Shown in pieces: positions 26,956 to 35,385 of a DNA stretch of 64,000 nt. Made by a program: the position numbers and the translations under genes. Under the pieces are notes generated by a model. That model ran no database searches and was not told the DNA's origin. It saw only the letters and a program-made list of their open reading frames with translations. This DNA is from JAGVSV01 sp050952845 (GTDB taxonomy: Bacteria; Bacillota; Clostridia; Christensenellales; Aristaeellaceae). The stretch is taken from assembly GCA_050952845.1 (NCBI GenBank), contig JBMNLP010000001.1, positions 1,922,001-1,986,000 of the forward strand, read 5' to 3'. Within the stretch, counting starts at the first letter, position 1. Every line of letters starts with the position of its first letter.

Positions 26956-27645
26956 ATGGACACAAAGCCCGTCATCATGGTGGTTGATGACGACCAGAAC
27001 ATCGGCGAGCTGATCCGCCTGTACCTGGACAAGGAAGGCTTTCAGGTGGTGTCCTTCACCAGAGGTGACGAAGCGCTTGCCGCGTTCAGAACAAACCCGC
27101 CCGCGCTGATGCTGCTGGACATCATGCTGCCGGGCATGGACGGGTGGCAGGTATGCCGCGCCGTGCGTCAGATCAGCAAGATTCCTATCATCATGATATC
27201 GGCGAAGGACGAAACCTTTGACAAGGTGCTGGGGCTGGAGCTCGGAGCGGACGACTACATCACCAAGCCCTTTGACCCCAAGGAGCTGATCGCCCGCGTC
27301 AAGGCGGTGCTCCGCCGCAGCGCTGCCTCCGTGCAGGATTATCACACCATCTCCTTCCCGGGGCTAACCATCAACTTGGACAACTACGAGGTGCATTTCG
27401 AGGGACGGCAGATAGAGATGCCGCCCAAGGAGCTGGAGCTTCTGTATTTTCTGGCGGCGCATCAAAACCGCGTGTTCACGCGGGAGCAGCTGCTTGAAAA
27501 GGTATGGGGCTTCGACTACTTTGGCGACAGCCGGACGGTTGACGTGCACATCAAGCGCATCCGGGAAAAGCTACCCAACTCCGAGCAATACGGGTGGTTC
27601 ATTAAAACGGTGTGGAGCGTCGGGTATAAGTTCGAGGTTAAATAA
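26956..27645 (+). CDS. OmpR/PhoB-family response regulator
   Basis: The protein has 229 residues from the ATG at 26956 behind AGGAGG; the longer open frame upstream overlaps mutS2 and is not real. The receiver domain has acidic pair VDDDQN, phospho-acceptor Asp in LLDIMLPGMDGW and Lys in ISAKDE. The winged helix ends with GDSRTVDVHIKRIREKL and TVWSVGYKFE. It lies 11 bp after mutS2 and 3 bp before the histidine kinase, so it forms a two-component pair with it. Confidence 0.95.
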   Translation: MDTKPVIMVVDDDQNIGELIRLYLDKEGFQVVSFTRGDEALAAFRTNPPALMLLDIMLPGMDGWQVCRAVRQISKIPIIMISAKDETFDKVLGLELGADDYITKPFDPKELIARVKAVLRRSAASVQDYHTISFPGLTINLDNYEVHFEGRQIEMPPKELELLYFLAAHQNRVFTREQLLEKVWGFDYFGDSRTVDVHIKRIREKLPNSEQYGWFIKTVWSVGYKFEVK

Positions 27646-27648
27646 CCG

Positions 27649-29139
27649 ATGCGCCAGAGCACGTTTGCCCGGCTGATGTCGGTGTTCACTGCGGTGATCC
27701 TGCTGTGCCTGCTCATGATGACAGGCATCTTCTATCTGTCCGCACGCGACGCACAGATTCAAAACATGGTGGCCAACCTGAAGTCGCAGGCGTATGACAT
27801 CGGTTACCTGGCGGGCAGCCTGCAGCGGAGTACCCTCAACCTGACGCTGGGGTTCAACACGGCGCCTGTCAAGGACATGCTGTCGCGCAAGCTGCAGGAT
27901 GTGTACGAGCGATACTCTGCTTACTGCATGATTGTCGACCGCAGCGGCGAGTTCTCAGCTTACTTTCTGTCCTTGCTCAAAGAACACAAAGACCTGGCCG
28001 CATCGTTTGACCCCAAGGGCATCATCGATACCCTGCAAACCGTGCTGACAGGCAAAGAAGTGGTCATTCAGCTCAACAGCGCCAATGGCCCCATGTTCAC
28101 CGTGGCCGTGCCCTGGACCTACCGCGGCCGCGTATCAGGCGCCGTCTACATCCAAACCGCCGCGCAGACTGTACGGGCCTCCTATGAGGGGCTTGCGCAG
28201 AAAACAGCCGGCGCTGCGCTGATTGCGCTGCTGATCGCGGCAGTGTTTGTGTTTTTTTATGCGCGGCGGTTTGTTCAGCCACTGGTCAGCCTGGCTGAGG
28301 CATCCTCCAAGGTGTCCAGGGGCGATTTTTCGCAGGTGGTGGCACCTGTGAGTACCAGGGAAATGCAGGACCTGGCGACAGCCTTTAATACGATGTCAGC
28401 CAGGCTGCAGGGCATCGAACAGAACAGGAGGGATTTTATCGCCAACCTGTCGCATGAGCTGCGCTCCCCCATGACCAGCATCCACGGGTTTCTGCAGGGG
28501 CTGCTGGACGGCACCATCCCCCGGGAAAGCCAGGACCATTACCTGAACATCGTGCTGGATGAAACCAGGCGGTTGGTCAAGCTGGTATCCAGCCTGCTGG
28601 ACCTGTCTAAAATTAACGACGAGGGCTTTCAGCCCGCCTACAGCCATTTTGACATCAACGAGCTGATCAGGATCGTCGTCATTACCAAGCTGCCCCAAAT
28701 CGAGGACAAGCAAATCGATGTGGCGCTGAACTTCGCCTTAGACAGCTGCTACGCCCATGCCGACCGCGACCAGATCGAACAGGTGCTGATCAACCTGCTG
28801 GACAATGCGGTGAAGTTTACGCCTGAAAAGGGCAACGTTACCATCAGCACGCAGGCGCATGAAGGCGTTGTCACCGTCAGCGTCAAGGACAGCGGCAGGG
28901 GCATAGCGCCCGACGATATGCCCCGCGTGTTCGACCGCTTTTACAAGGCGGATAAAGCGCACACGCCGGGCAAAGGCACCGGTCTGGGCCTTGCCATCAG
29001 CAAGATGATCATGGACAAGCACGGCCAGCAACTCCGGGTCGTGCCACAGGCTTTCGGCGCCTGTTTTGAGTTCACATTGGAGCAGGGGCAGCCACCCCAC
29101 AATGAGACAAACAACCATGCAGATCAAGGCATACGCTAA
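27649..29139 (+). CDS. Membrane sensor histidine kinase
   Basis: The 496-residue protein has a transmembrane segment at about residues 7-29, an extracellular sensor (30-180), a second membrane segment (about 187-206) and a HAMP domain. The H-box is NLSHELRSPMTSIHGF (phospho-histidine), with N-box INLLDNAVKFT, G1 DSGRGIAPDD, F-box FDRFYKADK and G2 GTGLGLAISK. The signal sensed is unknown. The 3' end overlaps ispE by 23 bp. Confidence 0.95.
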   Translation: MRQSTFARLMSVFTAVILLCLLMMTGIFYLSARDAQIQNMVANLKSQAYDIGYLAGSLQRSTLNLTLGFNTAPVKDMLSRKLQDVYERYSAYCMIVDRSGEFSAYFLSLLKEHKDLAASFDPKGIIDTLQTVLTGKEVVIQLNSANGPMFTVAVPWTYRGRVSGAVYIQTAAQTVRASYEGLAQKTAGAALIALLIAAVFVFFYARRFVQPLVSLAEASSKVSRGDFSQVVAPVSTREMQDLATAFNTMSARLQGIEQNRRDFIANLSHELRSPMTSIHGFLQGLLDGTIPRESQDHYLNIVLDETRRLVKLVSSLLDLSKINDEGFQPAYSHFDINELIRIVVITKLPQIEDKQIDVALNFALDSCYAHADRDQIEQVLINLLDNAVKFTPEKGNVTISTQAHEGVVTVSVKDSGRGIAPDDMPRVFDRFYKADKAHTPGKGTGLGLAISKMIMDKHGQQLRVVPQAFGACFEFTLEQGQPPHNETNNHADQGIR

Positions 29140-30034
29140 AATCAACTGGTACCTGGACATCACCGGGAAAAGGCCGGACGGCTACCACGAGCTTGACATG
29201 ATCAACCAGCAGGTGGACCTCCATGACGACCTGTTCCTGACCGCCTCCGATACGCTCAGCTTGTCGGTGGAGGGCCATGTGCCCGGCGTGCCGTCCTCCG
29301 GCGACAACCTCGTGCTGCGCGCTGCCCAGGCGCTTCGTCAGGCAGGCGGCGTCCAGGCCGGTGCTGCCCTCCGCCTGTATAAGAGGATCCCAATTGGCGC
29401 CGGGTTGGGCGGCGGCAGCGCCGACGCCGCCGCTGCCTTGATGGGGCTGAACAGGCTGTGGAGCCTGGGCTACAGCCTGCCCGCTCTGCAAACCATTGGG
29501 CTAAGGTTGGGCGCTGACATTCCCTATTGCCTGGCCGGTGGACTGGCGCGAGTGACAGGGATTGGCGAAATCATTCAGCCGCTGCCCGCCCCATCCACCT
29601 GCCGCAGGCTGCTGATCATCAAGCCGCCCGGGGTGTTGCGTACAAAGGATGTGTTTGCACAGTACAGACCGGAGGACCGTGGCGAGCCCAACAGCTCGGA
29701 CAAAGCATATGAAGCGCTGGTCGCCGGCGATGACGCCGCCCTGCGCCGCCATGCCAAAAACAGCCTTCAGCCAGCTGCCATCCGCCTGGTGTCCGGTATA
29801 CAGGATGCCATCCGGCTGCTGTATGAAAACGGCGCATCGCTTGCCCGGATGACAGGCGCCGGGTCAGCCATATATGGCATATTCAACAGCGAAAGCTGCC
29901 TCTCGGCAGCCTGCGAACGCCTAGCCCCGCTGTATTCATGCTGTATTGAAACGCGTACGTTGACGACTAGAGCAAATTACGCCATCGTGGCGCACAAGGC
30001 AGCGCAGGATTTTTGTCGCTGGCAAGGAGCGTGA
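29117..30034 (+). CDS. ispE: 4-diphosphocytidyl-2-C-methyl-D-erythritol kinase, C-terminus from a repeat
   Basis: The protein has 305 residues from the ATG at 29117. The GHMP-kinase motifs are AYAKINWYLDITGKRPDGYHE and the ATP loop PIGAGLGGGSADAAAAL, with MTGAGSAIYG near the end. It phosphorylates CDP-ME in the MEP isoprenoid pathway. The last 21 or so residues (ANYAIVAHKAAQDFCRWQGA region) are encoded inside repeat copy B (29969-30129). The native stop has therefore been replaced by read-through into the repeat. The catalytic core ends well before this tail, so activity is probably kept. Confidence 0.9.
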   Translation: MQIKAYAKINWYLDITGKRPDGYHELDMINQQVDLHDDLFLTASDTLSLSVEGHVPGVPSSGDNLVLRAAQALRQAGGVQAGAALRLYKRIPIGAGLGGGSADAAAALMGLNRLWSLGYSLPALQTIGLRLGADIPYCLAGGLARVTGIGEIIQPLPAPSTCRRLLIIKPPGVLRTKDVFAQYRPEDRGEPNSSDKAYEALVAGDDAALRRHAKNSLQPAAIRLVSGIQDAIRLLYENGASLARMTGAGSAIYGIFNSESCLSAACERLAPLYSCCIETRTLTTRANYAIVAHKAAQDFCRWQGA

Positions 30035-30129
30035 ACGCAGGCGTAGCAGCGCTACGTCAAGTGAACAGCGACACAGCCAGAGGCAAAAAGACAAGTCTGC
30101 GACTGCGACATGATAAGTAGATTTGCTCT
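29969..30129 (+). repeat. Dispersed 161-bp repeat, copy B
   Basis: This copy is nearly identical to copy A (about 156 of 161 positions). It begins AGAGCAAATTAC and ends ATTTGCTCT; the right inverted terminal repeat has a small change, so pairing is 8-9 bp. It sits between the convergent ispE gene and the gene at 30128. It supplies the last codons and stop of ispE, and its right end supplies the TAG stop of the opposite gene. Confidence 0.85.
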
Positions 30130-30649
30130 ATTGAACAGAGGTTCTGATCTGCTCCTGCAGGGCAGTCAGGTGGGTCAGCAGCTGGGTGCGGATATCCAGG
30201 GTGGATGAGGTAGCGGTCTGTATCAGCCGCTCGTAGGTTTCGATGTCGAGGTACAGCGCTTCAATGGCTTCTGCGGGCACAAGCCGCCCCTTTTCGCCCT
30301 GGATGGCGATGCTGATGTCGTTGATCTGGTCGATGCCGTATACATATTGCCGCACCAGGGCTAGCCTGGTGGATGAGTTGGATTGCACGCCGCCCGTCAG
30401 CCTGTTGACCTGTTCGATGGCATCGATGAGCGAGCTGTTCAGCCGCTTGCGGAATTGCTGTTCGGCAGCGGATCGGTATCCGGCGCTGCGCGCGTGAAGG
30501 ATGCTCATCGTTATCAGCGAAATCAAAAGCAATATAATCGCCGCCCAAGCGATGCGCTTCTGCGCCCTGGTGGCATAGCTGACGCTTCTTGCGTCCCTGG
30601 TGTACTTGTTGTATCCGTTCACAAAATCCCTCCGCAGCATGGGCATCAC
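30128..30649 (-). CDS. Hypothetical single-pass membrane protein
   Basis: The 173-residue protein has a basic N-terminus (MLRRDFVNGYNKYTRDARS and on), one transmembrane helix at about residues 33-50 (IAWAAIILLLISLITMSIL) and a mainly helical extracellular domain. Two other in-frame ATGs at the start leave the exact beginning open by a few residues. I do not recognise the family. The layout is loosely like the N-terminal part of germination protein YpeB, but no decisive motif is present. Its stop codon lies in the right end of repeat copy B. It is divergent from the ABC cluster. Confidence 0.6.
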   Translation of the reverse strand: MMPMLRRDFVNGYNKYTRDARSVSYATRAQKRIAWAAIILLLISLITMSILHARSAGYRSAAEQQFRKRLNSSLIDAIEQVNRLTGGVQSNSSTRLALVRQYVYGIDQINDISIAIQGEKGRLVPAEAIEALYLDIETYERLIQTATSSTLDIRTQLLTHLTALQEQIRTSVQ

Positions 30650-30774
30650 TTCGCATCACGCTGCGGCATCAGCATAGCATAATCAGTGCCATGAGTAAAC
30701 CAGCCGACAGTTTTCCTCCATCACTGCCGTCTGATAACTTTTTACAGTTTATTCATCTGGCGGTAAAATACACA

Positions 30775-30783
30775 TGCTATAAT
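30775..30783 (+). promoter_or_regulatory. Extended -10 promoter of the Gld-like ABC cluster
   Basis: TGCTATAAT lies about 28 bp before the first gene. The -35 region is poor. Confidence 0.5.
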
Positions 30784-30810
30784 GTTTGGTAAGGAGGGAC
30801 GGGCTGTACG

Positions 30811-31788
30811 ATGATCAGCATGGTCAATGCAACAAAAAAATACGGGCATACCGTAGCTGTGCGCAACGTATCCATCCACGTGCCCGAAGGCCAGATACTG
30901 GGCTTGCTGGGGCAGAACGGCGCCGGCAAAACCACCATCCTTAACATGCTGGCCGGCTATATCCCGCCCACCAGCGGCTGCATCAGCATCGGCGGCGCCG
31001 ATATGTTGGATGACCCGGAACACGCTAGGATGCAGCTTGGCTATATGCCGGAAATCGTGCCTTTATACCCCGAAATGACGGTGGGGGAGTTTTTGGCGTT
31101 TTGCTGCGCGCTAAAAAGGGTGGTTAAGAAGGACATCCCGGCGCACGTGGAGGACGTGATGAAAACCTGCAGCCTCGGCCATATGCGCCATCACCTGATT
31201 GCTACGCTTAGCAAAGGCTACCGGCAGCGCGTGGGCTTTGCCCAGGCGCTGTGCGGCGCCCCCGGCGTACTGCTGTTGGATGAGCCCACCGCCGGATTTG
31301 ACCCGGCGCAAGCCACCGAATTCAGGCAGCTGATCGGCACGCTGGCAGGACAGCATACGATCATCTTCTCCTCGCATATCCTGTCGGAAATCGAAGCCGT
31401 CTGCGACAGGGTCATCATCCTGCGCGCCGGCGAAATCGCCTTTGATCAACTCATGAAAACCATCCAAAGCGATGAAGGCGACAGTTTCCGGCTGCGGATC
31501 GGCAAACCGGCAGCCTTCATGCTGCCCAAGCTGAACTCCCTGCCCTCCATCCAAAAGGTGCATACAAACGATACCGTCAGCCCCGGCATCACCGATGCCG
31601 TCGTCGAGGTATCCGATCCAGTCCGTTTCAGCCGGGAGCTGATCACGCTGTTGTCGGCTGCCGATGCGCCGCTGATGTGCTATGTGCCAAACAAACAGTC
31701 CTTAGAAGAGATATTTTTGCACGCCGTCAACCCGCTGGGAGTCCTGCCCGGCGCCAGGGATCAGCATGAGAGCCATCTGGAAGCGTGA
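30811..31788 (+). CDS. ABC transporter ATP-binding protein (GldA/NosF type)
   Basis: The 325-residue protein has Walker A GQNGAGKTT, signature LSKGYRQR, Walker B VLLLDEPTAGFDP and switch SSHILSEIE. The C-terminal 90 residues are the extra domain of ABC-2 type exporters. It is followed by an ABC-2 permease overlapping by 23 bp, a GldG-like protein and a DUF4340 protein. This four-gene set is widespread in bacteria that do not glide and its cargo is unknown. The ATG start has GGAGG 13 bp upstream, a long spacing. Confidence 0.88.
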   Translation: MISMVNATKKYGHTVAVRNVSIHVPEGQILGLLGQNGAGKTTILNMLAGYIPPTSGCISIGGADMLDDPEHARMQLGYMPEIVPLYPEMTVGEFLAFCCALKRVVKKDIPAHVEDVMKTCSLGHMRHHLIATLSKGYRQRVGFAQALCGAPGVLLLDEPTAGFDPAQATEFRQLIGTLAGQHTIIFSSHILSEIEAVCDRVIILRAGEIAFDQLMKTIQSDEGDSFRLRIGKPAAFMLPKLNSLPSIQKVHTNDTVSPGITDAVVEVSDPVRFSRELITLLSAADAPLMCYVPNKQSLEEIFLHAVNPLGVLPGARDQHESHLEA

Positions 31789-32479
31789 GCTGCAAAGCTA
31801 TTTTCATACGCCGCTGGGTTACCTGTATGTCGGCATCTTCCTGCTGACAGGCAGCTTTGTGTTCTACACCGGCAACCTTTACCCCCGGTCGTCAGACATG
31901 TCCGGTTTCTTTGCGATGATGAGCTATGTATGGATGCTGCTGTCCCCCATCCTGGTGATGCGGCAGATCGCAGGCGAGCGACGGCAGATGACCGACCAGC
32001 TGCTGATGACCTCCCCTGTCAGCATCCCGCGCATCGTGCTGGGCAAGTTCTCAGCTGCTGTCAGTGTGCTGATGATCAGCGCTCTGCTGTCCCTCCCCCT
32101 GGCTGCCATTACAGCGATATGGGGCCGGCTGTTTCCGGCGGAGTTTATCACCATGTTCCTGGGCTTTGTCCTGCAGGGCATCGCGCTGACGGCGCTGGAC
32201 TTTTTTGTAGCAAGCCTGTTGAAAAATGCCGCCACCGCTTTCTTAGCCGCCTTCGCTGTCAACCTGTTCACCTGGCTGGCCGACTTGGTCATGAGGGCGG
32301 CGCAAAACCCGCTGTTAGCGGCAATCGCCCGGTTTTTCAGCCTGTACGATCGGTTTGTTCCGTTTTTAAGCGGTCAGCTCAGCTTTGCCAACATCGCGTT
32401 CTATGTCCTGTTCAGCGCCCTGATGGTTTTCTTAACCATCAGAGCGCTCGACGCCAGGCGCTGGAGTGAGCTATCATGA
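31766..32479 (+). CDS. ABC-2 type permease (GldF-like)
   Basis: The 237-residue protein has six hydrophobic segments, starting KRELQSYFHTPLGYLYVGIF, the typical opening of GldF/NosY permeases. It has the conserved ERRQMTDQLLMTSPVS loop where the ATPase docks. It overlaps the ATPase gene at its start. Its stop overlaps the GldG-like start by ATGA. Confidence 0.87.
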   Translation: MRAIWKRELQSYFHTPLGYLYVGIFLLTGSFVFYTGNLYPRSSDMSGFFAMMSYVWMLLSPILVMRQIAGERRQMTDQLLMTSPVSIPRIVLGKFSAAVSVLMISALLSLPLAAITAIWGRLFPAEFITMFLGFVLQGIALTALDFFVASLLKNAATAFLAAFAVNLFTWLADLVMRAAQNPLLAAIARFFSLYDRFVPFLSGQLSFANIAFYVLFSALMVFLTIRALDARRWSELS

Positions 32480-33936
32480 GCAATCGACGGCGTTATATCA
32501 AAAACAAGCGGCACAGGACGGGGCTGGCATCTATACTGGTCACCATCGCCGTCAGCCTGTCGGTGCTGCTGCTAATGGCGGCTGCCGACCGTGCCGAAGC
32601 CCGGTATGGATTGAAAAAGGATGTATCCTTCAACCAGGTAGCCACCATCAGCTTGCAAACCGACGAGGTGCTGTCAGCCCTCCAACACCCGGTGCACCTC
32701 TATGCGTTGTTCAGCCCGGGGCAGGAGGATGCGTCACTGATCAGCCTGTTGAAACGCTATGCCGCCGCCTCGCCCATGGTGTCATTTTCGCAGGAAAACC
32801 TGCTACAAAACCCCCTACTGGTCAGCAAGGTGTCCAGCCAGTTTGACGACCATGCTGTCACCACCGACAGCCTGATCGTGGAGTGCGCCGACACCGGGCG
32901 CATCCGGGTGCTGGATGGCACCAACTACCTCCAGCAGAGCTATGACCCGGCCAGCGGCGTCTACTATGTATCCGGCTTGACCTATGAAAAAAGCCTGACC
33001 GAAGCCATCCTCTACGTCACAGCTGACCGGCTGCCGGTGGTCCAGGTGCTGACAGGGCATGACGAGTTAGACGCCCAGGAAACAGCTGCGCTGCGAAAGC
33101 TGCTGACCGACGCCAACTATGAATGCCGCACCGTCAGCTTAGCCAGCCGGGATACCTTGGACGCCAACCACGCGCTGATGATCCTCTCGCCCAGGAAAGA
33201 CCTGCCCGACAGCGAGCTCAGGCAGATCGCGGCGTTCACAGCACAGGGCGGTTCGCTCTTTATCACCACGGACTTTGACGACCCGGACGCGCTGCCCAAC
33301 TTTGACGCGCTGCTGGCATCCGTCGGGTTTGCGCGGAAAGCAGGCCTCGTGGTAGCCGACCAGGATGCGCCGGGCACCTACTTCGAATCCCCCGCCTATT
33401 TGATGCCAACCATGCAGGAAACCGGTGTCACAGCCGAGCTGATCGCAACGGGCAAGGACACCGTGGTGCTGCCGGGCGCCAAGGCGCTGCGCCCTGCCAC
33501 AGACAGCGCAGGCACACTGACTGTCGAAACGGTGCTCAAAAGCGGGCCTGCCTATATCAGGCAGCTTGCCAATGGGCAGACGTCTCTGGAAAAGCAGCCT
33601 GACGACGAAACCGGCGTGTTCGATCTGGCGCTGCTGTCCTCCAAGACGCATCAGGATGGCACACGTTCCAAGGCCTTCATCATTGGCAATTCGTCCGTCT
33701 TTACCGACGCCTGGCTGCACAGCAACACCTACAGCGTGGAGCTGCTGAGCCACATCATCCATCATTTAGATGGCAAAAACCTGATCAACCTGCCCATCGC
33801 CCCCAGGGAGGCTGTGCGGCCCCCGCTTGTCACCGGCGCCTCCATCCTGCCCTCTCTGATCCTTGCGGCGCTACCCCTGTCCACTGCCATCGCAGCAGTT
33901 ATTGTGCTGATGCGCAGAAAAGGCAGGCAGCATTGA
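32476..33936 (+). CDS. GldG-like ABC-associated periplasmic-domain protein
   Basis: The 486-residue protein has a transmembrane helix near the N-terminus (about residues 17-36), a large extracellular region and a second helix close to the C-terminus (about 453-478). The domain has the ABC-associated (DUF7088/GldG-type) traits: VTADRLPVVQVLTGHDELD, HALMILSPRKDLPDSELRQIAAFTAQGGSLFITTD. These resemble a type 1 glutamine-amidotransferase-like fold. It probably forms the extracellular part of the exporter. Confidence 0.82.
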   Translation: MSNRRRYIKNKRHRTGLASILVTIAVSLSVLLLMAAADRAEARYGLKKDVSFNQVATISLQTDEVLSALQHPVHLYALFSPGQEDASLISLLKRYAAASPMVSFSQENLLQNPLLVSKVSSQFDDHAVTTDSLIVECADTGRIRVLDGTNYLQQSYDPASGVYYVSGLTYEKSLTEAILYVTADRLPVVQVLTGHDELDAQETAALRKLLTDANYECRTVSLASRDTLDANHALMILSPRKDLPDSELRQIAAFTAQGGSLFITTDFDDPDALPNFDALLASVGFARKAGLVVADQDAPGTYFESPAYLMPTMQETGVTAELIATGKDTVVLPGAKALRPATDSAGTLTVETVLKSGPAYIRQLANGQTSLEKQPDDETGVFDLALLSSKTHQDGTRSKAFIIGNSSVFTDAWLHSNTYSVELLSHIIHHLDGKNLINLPIAPREAVRPPLVTGASILPSLILAALPLSTAIAAVIVLMRRKGRQH

Positions 33937-35378
33937 ACGATATCACCAGACACCCCCTGAAAACCCGGAACCGCCGGCTGCGGCGGCGGCTGCCCGCTTT
34001 GATCGCAGTGGTGGCAGCCGTTACGGCGGGCGTTGTGCTATGGACGGATCAGCCTGATGTGCCGCCTCCGCCCACGGACAACGCGCCCCGGCAGTCGGTT
34101 CTTTTCAGCGCCGAGCGCGACAGCCTGTTGTCGTTCACAATCAATCCTTCTGCAGGCGAGGCGTATACGGTGTGCCTCACTGAAAACGGCTTCGCCGTGG
34201 CTGATCATCCAGCCTACCCGCTGGTAGAGAGTGATGTGGAGCAGATGATCGAGGGCGTGCTGCTGGTGGAAGCAGTGGAAACCGTTGGGCATGCCGACAA
34301 GGTGGAAGGCGGACTGGCCATGATCGGCCTGCAGCCACCCGAAATGTCGCTGATCGCCGAGTTTGCCGGTGGCACAACCCTCATCCTGCTGTTCGGCAGC
34401 AGAGCGCCTTCGGACATCCCCACCGATTACCTGATGATGGGCGGCAGCAACATGGTGTATACCGTGCCCTCCAGCCTGCGCACCCAGTTAGACCGCGGGC
34501 TGAACACCCTCCACCCCGTGCCCGATATCGCAGTGCCGCCAGATACGCTGCTGTCCGTATCCTTTGCGGGGGTAGCGCCCTATGCGTTCACGCTGGGTAA
34601 AAACGGCGAGGACACCTTAGCCATCACAGCGCCACATCCATACCCTATCAGCAAGGACAGCGCCTCAGCCTTTCTGCGCAGTGCAGGCGCAATGCGGCTG
34701 GCACAGTTTGTCCGCTATGCCAACCGCTACGACGGGCTGGACGAATACGGGCTAAACAGCGCGGCTCCTTCGGTTACATTCGTATACGCAGATGCGCACA
34801 TGCCGGGCGGCACCAACACCCTGCAGTTATTGCTGGGCAGCAATATCAGCCAGATCGGCTTTTACTGCCTGTATGACGGTGCTGTGTATAAAGCCAGCCA
34901 CCTGTCCATGGGCTTCCTGTACAACAAAAAAGCCGCGGATTTTGCCGGTAAGCTGCTTGATATCCCTGTGGACAGCTTGAGCCGGGTGGCTTTTACCAGC
35001 CCCTCCGGCAGCACAGAATACGCCCTCAGCCATACCGAACGTATCCTGCCCAACAACGAGGTGGCGCTTGACGAAGCCGGGATGCCGGTATTTGATTTGT
35101 CCGTCACCAAAGACGGCAGCCCGTATGACAACGAGCTGTTTTTAGTATTTTATAATAAGCTGCTGGCCTTGTCGCCTGCCGGCGCCTATCCGGAACCCCG
35201 GCTGCCCACAGGGCAACCCTTGATCAGGCTGGAGATCACGGCCGGCGACATCGATCGGAACATCGCCTTTTATGCCGACGGACCGCTGCATGCAGCTGCC
35301 GCTGTGGACGGCACGGCGCTGGTGTATGTGGCGCTGCTCGACTTAGCCGCCCTCTTCCCTGATATCGCGTTGATCTGA
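33933..35378 (+). CDS. DUF4340 domain membrane-anchored protein
   Basis: The protein has 481 residues from a TTG codon that overlaps the GldG-like stop (TTGA), so translation is coupled. A transmembrane helix lies at about residues 21-38, followed by an extracellular region with repeats of the DUF4340 type (GFAVADHPAYPLVESDVEQMIEG and FLRSAGAMRLAQFVRYA). DUF4340 proteins are regular partners of the GldA/F/G exporter. Function is unknown. It converges with mnmA, leaving 7 bp between stops. Confidence 0.8.
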   Translation: MNDITRHPLKTRNRRLRRRLPALIAVVAAVTAGVVLWTDQPDVPPPPTDNAPRQSVLFSAERDSLLSFTINPSAGEAYTVCLTENGFAVADHPAYPLVESDVEQMIEGVLLVEAVETVGHADKVEGGLAMIGLQPPEMSLIAEFAGGTTLILLFGSRAPSDIPTDYLMMGGSNMVYTVPSSLRTQLDRGLNTLHPVPDIAVPPDTLLSVSFAGVAPYAFTLGKNGEDTLAITAPHPYPISKDSASAFLRSAGAMRLAQFVRYANRYDGLDEYGLNSAAPSVTFVYADAHMPGGTNTLQLLLGSNISQIGFYCLYDGAVYKASHLSMGFLYNKKAADFAGKLLDIPVDSLSRVAFTSPSGSTEYALSHTERILPNNEVALDEAGMPVFDLSVTKDGSPYDNELFLVFYNKLLALSPAGAYPEPRLPTGQPLIRLEITAGDIDRNIAFYADGPLHAAAAVDGTALVYVALLDLAALFPDIALI

Positions 35379-35385
35379 TCAGCCG

